Assembly: GCA_964595355.1 (NCBI GenBank)
Contig: CAZQQD010000016.1
Location: 1-39,543, forward strand
Direction of reading: 5' to 3'
Length of the DNA stretch: 39,543 nt
Source of the DNA: JAKAGZ01 sp964595355
GTDB lineage: Bacteria > Bacteroidota > Ignavibacteria > Ignavibacteriales > Ignavibacteriaceae
Position numbers and translations under genes: made by a program. Below are positions 8,419 to 14,922 of the stretch, in pieces. Numbering within the stretch: the first letter of the stretch is position 1; each line of letters opens with the position of its first letter. Below the pieces are notes generated by a model. That model was given only the letters and a program-made list of their open reading frames with translations. It made no database searches and was not told the DNA's origin.

Positions 8419-8613
8419 ATAGTAAGTCAGTTATATTTTAGATTTTTCTTTACAATTCTTTGTGGGGACTTACGAATATTTTGATGCATAAAAGCTAAGC
8501 AAATGATGAAAATAAAATTCTCTAATAACAGTAAAATTTGGGCTAAATGACCAGTTGCCAGCAGGCAGATTCGTCATAATTAATAGTTATTTAAATAAAA
8601 TCGTAAGTCATGT

Positions 8614-9360
8614 ATGCAAAAGAAATTTTTTTTAGCAGAGTCTAATATAAATTACCCATTCTTATTAGAAGATGATTATCCTCTTGAGTGGCATATGTCT
8701 AGAAATGAAAAATATTGTTTTATTTCTTTACTTGAAAAAATCAAACCAAATCTAGCAATAGAAATTGGAACATATAAAGGTGGTAGCTTACAAGTATTAA
8801 GTCGTTTTTCAAAAAAAGTTTATTCAATTGATATTGAACCAGAAGTAAAAAGACTTAGTAATTATTTTAATAATGTTGAGTTCTTGACTGGAAATTCAGA
8901 ACAATTAATTCCATTACTTTTAGCAAATAAAAAAGTACAATCGGACCTGGAATTTGTCCTAATTGATGGAGATCACAGTTTCACTGGTGTTAAAAAGGAC
9001 ATAAGCCATTTTCTAAATTTCATCCCTAAAAAACCCTTATATATTGTCTTCCACGATAGTTTTAATCCAGTTTGCAGAAGAGGAATCAAAGCTGCAAGCT
9101 TTCAAAGTTGTGAATACGTTCACTATGTTGAACTTGATTATATAAGTGGTGTTTTTAATCCTAACGATCTATATAGAGAAATGTGGGGAGGGCTGGCTTT
9201 GGTTATAATGTTACCATACAAAAGAACTAAGGAACTCATTGTAAATGAAAGTCAGAAAAAACATTTTTCTCTAACCTACCTACATTCAGTACATTTGCTT
9301 AAAAATAACTTCTTGTATTTGTATTTAAGAAAATTAAAAAATTATTTTCTTACTAAATAA
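8614..9360 (+). CDS. class I SAM-dependent methyltransferase (CmcI / Methyltransf_24-like)
   Basis: A 248-residue protein with a Rossmann methyltransferase core: LAIEIGTYKGGSLQVLSRF near residue 48 (SAM-binding glycine loop), VYSIDIEP (acidic strand 2), VEFLTGNSEQL, and FVLIDGDHSFTGVKKDI near 116, the DGDHSY-like block of the cephalosporin-hydroxylase/CmcI-type family. A metal-binding HD is likely at FHDSF. These enzymes often modify sugars or secondary metabolites; the substrate here is unknown. The gene is isolated, visibly richer in A/T-ending codons than its neighbours, and flanked by 236 and 560 gene-free bases, which would fit transfer. The ATG at 8614 was chosen because the ATG at 8610 is out of frame. 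Confidence 0.78.
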   Translation: MQKKFFLAESNINYPFLLEDDYPLEWHMSRNEKYCFISLLEKIKPNLAIEIGTYKGGSLQVLSRFSKKVYSIDIEPEVKRLSNYFNNVEFLTGNSEQLIPLLLANKKVQSDLEFVLIDGDHSFTGVKKDISHFLNFIPKKPLYIVFHDSFNPVCRRGIKAASFQSCEYVHYVELDYISGVFNPNDLYREMWGGLALVIMLPYKRTKELIVNESQKKHFSLTYLHSVHLLKNNFLYLYLRKLKNYFLTK

Positions 9361-9479
9361 AATGCGTATAACATCTTTAATAAGCAAAAGAAATAGGATA
9401 TAGAACTTTTCCCCAAAATAATTTGTTACTGTCATAATCGATAATTCACAATCTTCTATTTGCGCTAATTTTCCGTTTT

Positions 9480-9523
9480 AAAATAAAAAGACACGGTGTG
9501 GTAGCCTAAGTTCGCACCGTGTC
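9480..9523 (-). terminator. intrinsic terminator (minus strand) of the candidate RNA
   Basis: GACACGGTG pairs perfectly with CACCGTGTC (9490-9498 and 9515-9523) across a 16-base loop. Read on the minus strand it is followed at once by TTTTTATTT. This is the strongest terminator-like structure in the stretch and favours a minus-strand RNA. Confidence 0.6.
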
Positions 9524-9669
9524 TCGGTAGGTTCTATGGAAAGTTCCCAACCTGGAATATGAGGGTTAGCAATTTAGGTTGAGAATTTGTCAGCTGGAAC
9601 TACATCTTCAGCCTTATCGGCTCCCCCATTGCAGCTCCGGAGAAAATTTACTTTATCTTCTCCTTTTTT
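9484..9669. ncRNA. candidate structured non-coding RNA, family not recognised
   Basis: This part of the 560-base gene-free stretch 9361-9921 is much more GC-rich and structured than the rest. Visible pairings are a 9-bp stem 9490-9498/9515-9523, a 7-bp stem with one bulge 9527-9534/9597-9603, a nested 9-bp stem 9545-9553/9576-9584 with one G-U, and small hairpins AGCC/GGCT at 9610-9622 and AGCTG/CAGCT at 9592-9596/9632-9636. The last two with the 7-bp stem could form a pseudoknot. Either strand could be the RNA: the minus strand ends in the 9-bp stem plus T5, the plus strand in a 6-bp stem plus T6. It matches none of tmRNA, SRP RNA, RNase P RNA or a riboswitch I can recognise. I see no ORF in it. 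Confidence 0.5.
9639..9669 (+). terminator. possible intrinsic terminator (plus strand)
   Basis: GGAGAA (9639-9644) pairs with TTCTCC (9658-9663) and is followed by six T (9664-9669) on the plus strand. The short stem and 13-base loop make it weaker than the minus-strand structure at 9490-9523. Confidence 0.4.
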
Positions 9670-9996
9670 GCTGCAATCTCTATTCCAAAATTTAGTTAAC
9701 GAGTTTTCCTTTTCCCCGATAAATTTTCGCATTATCTGTAGACATTTTTAAGGAGATGATTCTCTGCTATGAAATTCGTAATATATGAATTCTTAGTTAT
9801 GGGAATTTTATTTAGATTAAGTCTGCTTATTCATTTAAATTTGTCAAATAAATTTGAAATTAGTTACAGAATAAGGTTTTTTTGTTAAACAAAATTATGC
9901 TTTTGGCACTATTTTCTATAATTGCTTGATCAAATATTTATTCAAGCGCGATTTAATAAATATTTTTCAACTGAAACAAATATTTTCCCGTTTTGC

Positions 9997-11445
9997 ATGA
10001 ACAAAGAGAAAATCAAAAACTTTACTTTCGGATTTGACATATTTGAAAACTTCCAGGGAATGTGTTTTATCCTATCCGATAAGGGAACTATCCTTGACTC
10101 AAATAAATCAGCCTCAGAAAACCTAAAAAAAAGCTATGATGAACTTGCCGGTTCAAATTTCCAGGAAATTTTTGAAGAATCGCAAAGAATAAAGATTACT
10201 GATGTTTTTAATCAATGCATGGAAGATAAAAAAAGCGTAAGTGTTCCCACACAAATAAATGTTCAAAATTCCTCTCTAACTTTTAATCTGGTATTCACCC
10301 CTTTTCCTAATCAGGAAGATTCATCAAGCTGGTATTGTTTCGCTCTAGCCAGAGATATAACAGCCGAAAAGAAGGCAGAGGAAGACCTCGTAAAGTTTTT
10401 TACTGTTGCAGAAAACACAGTAAATCCGTTACAGATCACAAACCTCGAAGGTAAAATGGTTTATGTAAACCGGGCCTTTCTTGAAGCAAGCGGATATTCA
10501 AAAGAGGAACTGCTTGGAAAGAATCCTAATATTTTTGGAAGCGGAAAACACCAAAAGAAATTTTGGGAGAAAATGTGGAGAACTATCAATTCGGGAAAAG
10601 TCTGGGTTGGAGAAGTCGAGAACAAAAGGAAAAACGGAAAACCTTTCTACACTCAACTATTGATTTCCCCAATTCTTAATTCGGAAGGGAAAGTAATATC
10701 TTTTTTCGGAATTCACAGAGACATAACAGAAAAGAAATTGCTTGAAAAGCAATTAATACACACTCAAAAAATGGAAAGTATCGGAACCCTTGCAGCAGGC
10801 GTGGCTCACGAAGTAGGAAATCCTCTGGCATCAATTTCTGCTGTAGTCCAGGTAGTTCTCAGATCTACCGAAGACGAATTTGTAAAAGAAAAATTAGGAC
10901 TTGTAAAAAGCCAGATCACAAGAATATCGAAAATTATTCGTGATCTTGTTGATTTTTCAAGACCATCTAACTACGAGCTTCAATTAACAGATATAAATGA
11001 AATAATTTCAGAAGCGGTTGAAATCGTCCAGGTTGGGAAAAAGGCTAAACAGATAAAATTTGAAACAACACTTGAAGAAAAAATTCCAAACCTTCCGCTT
11101 GTATCAGATCAGATACAACAAGTATTTGTAAATATTTTATTAAACGCTGTTGATGCAATTTGTGAGCCGAATAATCCGAATGAATATAATGAAATTATCT
11201 CGGCATCTTATAAGTCAGATGAAAGTGTAATTGTAACTTTTTCTGATACTGGTACGGGAATTGCTGAGGAAAATGTCGGTAAAGTTTTCGAACCATTTTT
11301 TACAACAAAAAAAGAAGGGAAAGGAACGGGACTGGGACTTTGGGTAAGCTACGGTATAATTAAAAGTTTTCAGGGCGATATTAAAATAAAAAGCACCGTA
11401 GGTAAAGGAACAACATTCATTATTTCATTACCAATTCAAGTTTAA
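9997..11445 (+). CDS. PAS-PAS sensor histidine kinase
   Basis: A cytoplasmic-looking kinase of 482 residues with no membrane segment. Two PAS domains (about 10-130 and 135-250) precede a HisKA dimerization domain with the phospho-accepting His near 271 (AAGVAHEVGNPLASI). A HATPase domain follows with its N-box (NILLNAVDAI), DTGTGIAEEN, FEPFFTT and GKGTGLGLWV. It resembles NtrB/AtoS-type kinases that partner sigma54 activators. The start at 9997 is preferred to an in-frame TTG at 9922, because the extra 25 residues match nothing; neither has a clear ribosome site. It lies 15 bases upstream of the NtrC-type regulator. No heme- or flavin-binding residue is evident in the PAS domains, so the signal is unknown. 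Confidence 0.9.
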   Translation: MNKEKIKNFTFGFDIFENFQGMCFILSDKGTILDSNKSASENLKKSYDELAGSNFQEIFEESQRIKITDVFNQCMEDKKSVSVPTQINVQNSSLTFNLVFTPFPNQEDSSSWYCFALARDITAEKKAEEDLVKFFTVAENTVNPLQITNLEGKMVYVNRAFLEASGYSKEELLGKNPNIFGSGKHQKKFWEKMWRTINSGKVWVGEVENKRKNGKPFYTQLLISPILNSEGKVISFFGIHRDITEKKLLEKQLIHTQKMESIGTLAAGVAHEVGNPLASISAVVQVVLRSTEDEFVKEKLGLVKSQITRISKIIRDLVDFSRPSNYELQLTDINEIISEAVEIVQVGKKAKQIKFETTLEEKIPNLPLVSDQIQQVFVNILLNAVDAICEPNNPNEYNEIISASYKSDESVIVTFSDTGTGIAEENVGKVFEPFFTTKKEGKGTGLGLWVSYGIIKSFQGDIKIKSTVGKGTTFIISLPIQV

Positions 11446-11460
11446 TAAAAAGGTAAAATC

Positions 11461-12816
11461 ATGTCAGAAAGAATTTTAGTCGTTGATGATGAAGATATCA
11501 TAAGAGAATCTCTTTCCTTTGTGTTAAAAAAAGAGGGATATACGGTCGAAGAAGCTGAAAACGGAAAAGTAGCTTATGATAAAATTCTCGAAGAATCTTT
11601 TGATCTCGTCATTACAGATCTTGAAATGCCCCAAATGAAAGGGACACAGTTAATTGAAGAAATCCAAAAGCTTAATATTCAAACTTCTGTTATAATAGTT
11701 ACTGCTTTCGGCTCACTGGATACGGCAATTAATGCTTTAAGAAACGGTGCAACAGACTACATACTTAAACCGGTTGAATTCGATGAATTATTGATAAAAG
11801 TAAAAAGACTTTTCGAGGTAAAAAACCTACTGCTTGAAAACAGAATCCTGAAAAAAGAAATCCAAAGAAATTATGATTTCAGTGACATTGTCGGGAAAAG
11901 TCCATCCATCAGAAGAGTTTACGATATGATTCAGACAGTTGCCGAAACAGACAGTTCTGTATTGATTACAGGTAAAAGCGGCACAGGCAAAGAACTTGTA
12001 GCCAGGTCACTCCATTCTAAAAGTAAAAGACAAAACAAACCTTTTATTGCAGTAAACTGCGGTGCAATTGCAGAAAACCTGATTGAAAGTGAATTGTTTG
12101 GTCATAAAAAAGGAGCATTTACCGGTGCAATATCTGATAAAGAAGGATTAATAAAAGCAGCAGACGGTGGCACACTGTTTCTTGATGAAATAAGCGAACT
12201 ACCTCTTCCTTTACAGGTAAAGTTTTTAAGAGCATTGCAGGAAAAAGAGATAACCCCGGTAGGCTCCACAGTTTCGTCATCTGTTAATGTGAGAATAATA
12301 GCTTCAACAAACAGAGAACTTAAAGATGAAATAAAAACTGGAAAGTTCAGAGAAGATCTTTATTATCGATTAAATGTAATAGAAATACCGCTTCCATCTT
12401 TAAAGGAAAGAGAAGAAGATATTCCTCTGCTCGCAGATCATTTCCTGGATAAATACAGAACCGAGATGAACAAAAATATTAAAGGAATCGACGGCGAAGC
12501 AATCCGTGCTCTTGTTTCCTATGAATGGAAAGGTGAAGTAAGAGAACTTGAAAACGTAATAGAACGCGCAGTAATATTTTGCAAAAATGAATTCATTACT
12601 TTGAAAGATTTGCCGGAAGCATTCTCCAGTACAAGTTCAACTGTTGATTTTTCTAAACTGGGTTCACTCGAGGAAGCAATAAAAAGGTTTGAGAAAGAAT
12701 ATATTTTGAAAGCGCTCGAATCAAACAAAAACGATAAAGAAAAAACATCTGAATTGCTACACGTTGGGCTATCGACCCTTTACAGAAAATTAAAAGAACT
12801 CGATATTTCCCATTAA
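11461..12816 (+). CDS. NtrC-family sigma54-dependent response regulator
   Basis: A 451-residue activator: a receiver domain (1-120, phospho-Asp53 in LVITDLEMPQ), an AAA+ domain with Walker A GKSGTGKE near 172, the sigma54-contacting GAFTGA loop near 220, Walker B GGTLFLDEI, and a C-terminal Fis-type helix-turn-helix (KTSELLHVGLSTLYRKL). The AAA+ lid reads YEWKGEVRELENVIERA where most relatives have WPGNVREL; the Arg and Glu remain. It forms an operon with the PAS kinase 15 bases upstream. Duplicated 22-bp elements at 12881 and 14601, each upstream of a -24/-12-like sequence, are plausible binding sites. The likely targets are therefore the receiver gene and the multiheme cytochrome cluster. 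Confidence 0.93.
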   Translation: MSERILVVDDEDIIRESLSFVLKKEGYTVEEAENGKVAYDKILEESFDLVITDLEMPQMKGTQLIEEIQKLNIQTSVIIVTAFGSLDTAINALRNGATDYILKPVEFDELLIKVKRLFEVKNLLLENRILKKEIQRNYDFSDIVGKSPSIRRVYDMIQTVAETDSSVLITGKSGTGKELVARSLHSKSKRQNKPFIAVNCGAIAENLIESELFGHKKGAFTGAISDKEGLIKAADGGTLFLDEISELPLPLQVKFLRALQEKEITPVGSTVSSSVNVRIIASTNRELKDEIKTGKFREDLYYRLNVIEIPLPSLKEREEDIPLLADHFLDKYRTEMNKNIKGIDGEAIRALVSYEWKGEVRELENVIERAVIFCKNEFITLKDLPEAFSSTSSTVDFSKLGSLEEAIKRFEKEYILKALESNKNDKEKTSELLHVGLSTLYRKLKELDISH

Positions 12817-12844
12817 ATAAGTTTGCAAACAAATAAAGCATATC

Positions 12845-12982
12845 CTATGAACGATTCTCGCATTCTAAAAGGGAAAACTTTCTCTTTTCATAAATGAGAA
12901 TTAACCCCGCTTTTATACCACCAATAATAAATATAATACTTGATTTCCATCTTTTTTTAGCGTTTTTATCATCTTTTCCCAT
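12845..12982 (-). CDS. possible small membrane protein (45 aa)
   Basis: An ATG frame of 45 codons preceded by AGGGAG about eight bases upstream. The peptide begins MGKDDKNAKKRWK, has one hydrophobic stretch (SSIIFIIGGIKAGLILIY) and a basic tail. That layout suits a small single-pass protein, but no family is recognised. It runs against the neighbouring genes and contains the first 22-bp element (12881-12902) near its 3' end, so the region may instead be purely regulatory. Confidence 0.3.
   Translation of the reverse strand: MGKDDKNAKKRWKSSIIFIIGGIKAGLILIYEKRKFSLLECENRS
12881..12902. promoter_or_regulatory. putative enhancer element 1 (22-bp repeat)
   Basis: A 22-base element beginning TCTCTTTTCATA and ending TGAGAATT; it is identical to 14601-14622 except at two central positions. 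The outer TTCTC/GAGAA arms (12880-12900) give it partial dyad symmetry. It lies about 120 bases upstream of the -24-like TTGGCACA at 13001, a usual distance for an NtrC-type enhancer site. No other copy was noticed in the window. Confidence 0.55.
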
Positions 12983-13000
12983 TACAAATGCTCCCTGATC

Positions 13001-13016
13001 TTGGCACATAAATAGA
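13001..13016 (+). promoter_or_regulatory. weak sigma54-like promoter upstream of the receiver gene
   Basis: TTGGCACA at 13001-13008 is an excellent -24 half. The -12 half at the right spacing reads TAGA instead of TTGC, keeping only the T and G. Position fits the gene starting at 13060, and the 22-bp element lies upstream. It is offered as a weaker partner of the site at 14701. Confidence 0.3.
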
Positions 13017-13059
13017 GATATTTTTTGACAATCAATTGTATATTAAAACAAGGTAGTAT

Positions 13060-13422
13060 TTGAACAATTTTAAAAAAATACTCTTCTATAGTCCTGATTT
13101 TAATCTTTGCTTGAGTTTGCTGATGTTCCTACAGGATAAATACAATATTACTACAACTACTGATCTGGAAGTAGTGAAATGTATTTCAAAAAACTCTGAT
13201 GTGGACCTGGTTTTAATGGATACTGAACCATCGCCCTTAATTGAAGTTTTATGTAAAGACATAAAAAATAAAAATTCCAATCTACCAATAATCCTTACGT
13301 ACGTTTATAAAAAACAATTTGCTGAATCTGACAAAAAAATCAGAAAGATGGTAAATTCTGTTTTCTATAAACCTTATGACCTAAATGAAATTGCTGTAAA
13401 AATGAGTTCATTAATTGTTTGA
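13060..13422 (+). CDS. stand-alone receiver-domain protein
   Basis: A 120-residue protein with only a CheY-like receiver fold. Predicted key residues are an acidic-pocket Asp13 (YSPDF), phospho-acceptor Asp54 in VDLVLMDTEP, a Thr after the hydrophobic fourth strand (ILTYVY), and the conserved Lys in FYKPYDL near 103. The TTG start is preceded by AAGGTAG at a usable distance; no ATG alternative gives a whole domain. It has no output domain, so it may act by phosphotransfer or by binding a partner. It lies between the kinase/activator pair and the ParA-like ATPase, which makes an accessory role in that regulatory system likely. Confidence 0.72.
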   Translation: MNNFKKILFYSPDFNLCLSLLMFLQDKYNITTTTDLEVVKCISKNSDVDLVLMDTEPSPLIEVLCKDIKNKNSNLPIILTYVYKKQFAESDKKIRKMVNSVFYKPYDLNEIAVKMSSLIV

Positions 13423-13448
13423 TTCATAGCACGAGGAGAGCTATGAAT
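13422..13448 (+). terminator. hairpin after the receiver gene
   Basis: ATTCATAGC (13422-13430) pairs perfectly with GCTATGAAT (13440-13448) around a nine-base loop and starts at the last base of the stop codon. No T-run follows. It may be a 3'-end hairpin or an operator. The rest of 13449-13806 has no gene; it holds a small GGGTAA-GCAA-TTACCC hairpin (GNRA loop) at 13691-13706, 100 bases before the ParA-like gene. Confidence 0.4.
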
Positions 13449-13806
13449 AATTCATAAACAATCTAATGACCAGGTAAATTTCTAAATAAATTATACCTGA
13501 ATTAAATACCTGTCAATTTATAGTAAGTCAGTAAATAATAATTGTAATACCTAATTTCATTAAACTTATCTCTATAAAAGCCATAAGATATTTTAGGCAT
13601 AGCTATCTTACTAAAAAATAAAGACTTAGTTATAGACAAATTTCTAATTTCTGTTTCGGCCATTTAAACAATTGATTTTTTAACACACTCGGGTAAGCAA
13701 TTACCCTCGGAATTGTGAAATATTAACAAAGATTTTGTAATTTTAACTGCATTGTCAATGAGTATTAATTTCATTTACTTTTAAGTTTAAATAATTATGC
13801 GAACTA

Positions 13807-14589
13807 ATGGGTAAGATAATTGCTATTGCAGTTCCAAAAGGCGGCGTAGGAAAGAGTACTACTGCAGTAAATCTCGCAGCTAGTCTGGCTCAAGCAAAAA
13901 AAAAGGTTTTGGTTGTTGATCTTGACCCCATGGGAACCTGTGGACTTGCACTGGGACTGGAGCCTGCTGATATGAGAGGCGGTGTATTTGAAATATTCAA
14001 CTTTACTAAATCCGTAAATGAAGTTATTCATAAAACACAAATTAAAAACCTGGATTTTATTCCCTCAAGGATTGATGAGTTTATTAATGAAGAAAGGTTA
14101 AACAGACTTGCCGACAACAAAATGATGCTTCGGTACGTATTAAGAGGTTTAATTTTTAATTACGATTTTATTATGATTGATTGTCCACCTTATTTGAGAG
14201 GACTAACAACTTGTGCTTTGCTAGCCGCTGATTCCTCTATATTGCCAATGATGGCTGAATCATTCTCATTAATTGCCGTTAATAGAATGCTTGAACATAT
14301 TGAATGGGTTAAAAAACATGGAAACAGCCTACTTGAAATAGAAGGAATCTTGCTTAATATGATTGAACCCAGATCAAAAATTTCTACTTTAATAATTGAA
14401 CAATTGAACAAGGAACATCAATCATTGGTATTCAAAACTGTTATACCAAAAAATACAACCTTAACAGAGGCAACATTTAATAAAACACCTGCAATTCTTT
14501 ATGATTCTACCGCAAAAGGTTCTATAGCATTTTTAGAGCTTGCTGAAGAATTGATAAAGCGCACGAATCATAGTCATGCTAATAATTGA
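13807..14589 (+). CDS. orphan ParA/MinD-family ATPase
   Basis: A 260-residue P-loop ATPase with a deviant Walker A (PKGGVGKSTTA, residues 10-20), a Walker A' Asp in VLVVDLDPMG near 42, and a switch-II segment FIMIDCPPYLRGLT near 120. It looks like chromosomal Soj/ParA proteins but has no ParB gene beside it and no amphipathic MinD tail. Such orphan ParAs usually position protein machines or regulate partners at a pole or membrane. Its place between a signalling module and a large multiheme cytochrome operon, all in one direction, is unusual and may point to placement or regulation of those complexes. The ATG is well placed, but no ribosome site is obvious. Confidence 0.85.
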   Translation: MGKIIAIAVPKGGVGKSTTAVNLAASLAQAKKKVLVVDLDPMGTCGLALGLEPADMRGGVFEIFNFTKSVNEVIHKTQIKNLDFIPSRIDEFINEERLNRLADNKMMLRYVLRGLIFNYDFIMIDCPPYLRGLTTCALLAADSSILPMMAESFSLIAVNRMLEHIEWVKKHGNSLLEIEGILLNMIEPRSKISTLIIEQLNKEHQSLVFKTVIPKNTTLTEATFNKTPAILYDSTAKGSIAFLELAEELIKRTNHSHANN

Positions 14590-14600
14590 GCTGAAAAACA

Positions 14601-14622
14601 TCTCTTTTCATAGTTGAGAATT
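14601..14622. promoter_or_regulatory. putative enhancer element 2 (22-bp repeat)
   Basis: This is the second copy of the 12881 element, with 20 of 22 bases identical; it begins TCTCTTTTCATAG. It lies 12 bases after the ParA-like stop and 100 bases upstream of the -24 element at 14701, so about 115 bases before the predicted transcription start. The position suits enhancer binding by the NtrC-type regulator encoded at 11461-12816. Confidence 0.6.
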
Positions 14623-14700
14623 GCTAAATTTAAAGTTTCTTGGCAATGAGAAAAAGTGCTCAAAACAACGAATATTACGACCTTTTGTCCTAAATTGTGA

Positions 14701-14715
14701 TGGTATAATGTTTGC
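14701..14715 (+). promoter_or_regulatory. putative sigma54 (-24/-12) promoter of the cytochrome operon
   Basis: TGGTATAATGTTTGC keeps the invariant GG at -24 and TTGC with the invariant GC at -12 at exactly the consensus spacing. The CAC part of the -24 half is degenerate (TAT). Transcription would start near 14727, ahead of the 25-codon frame at 14767 and the 13-heme gene at 14923. The TATAAT inside it could also serve as a sigma70 -10, so sigma54 use is inferred mainly from the upstream element and the nearby activator gene. Confidence 0.5.
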
Positions 14716-14766
14716 CTTTAATTGGAAATTAAGTTATGATTTAGATATCAAACTAATAGGAAAAAA

Positions 14767-14844
14767 ATGAAGTATATAATTTCTTACTTGGTATTCATTT
14801 TTGTTATTGTTGCATTATTTGGTTTTGCATTTTCTTTCGTTTAA
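14767..14844 (+). CDS. possible 25-aa membrane micropeptide
   Basis: ATAGGA a few bases ahead of an ATG opens a 25-codon frame, MKYIISYLVFIFVIVALFGF and five more residues, ending in TAA. The product would be a single hydrophobic helix. It lies between the proposed sigma54 promoter and the first cytochrome gene. Several respiratory complexes carry such short single-helix subunits (CydX, CcoS-type), so it could be a small subunit or a leader peptide. The function is unknown and the frame could be chance. Confidence 0.4.
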   Translation: MKYIISYLVFIFVIVALFGFAFSFV

Positions 14845-14922
14845 TGAAAGTTAGAAGTAAAACATTTTACTTCTTTATAAATCTATAAATAGAGATTACG
14901 GAAATTATTTAGTTGTTTCAAA

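Noticed and set aside
8419..8432. ATAGTAAGTCAGT shared with 13521-13533
   Set aside because: Only a 13-base match in AT-rich intergenic DNA, with no symmetry, no consistent gene context and no third copy.
9904..9926. TTGGCACT with a TTGCT further on, upstream of the kinase gene, resembling a sigma54 promoter
   Set aside because: The two halves are several bases too far apart for a -24/-12 promoter, and the sequence at the correct -12 position is TCTA.
14654..14678. TTGGCAATGAGAAAAAGTGC as a sigma54 promoter
   Set aside because: The GG-to-GC spacing is four bases longer than sigma54 allows.
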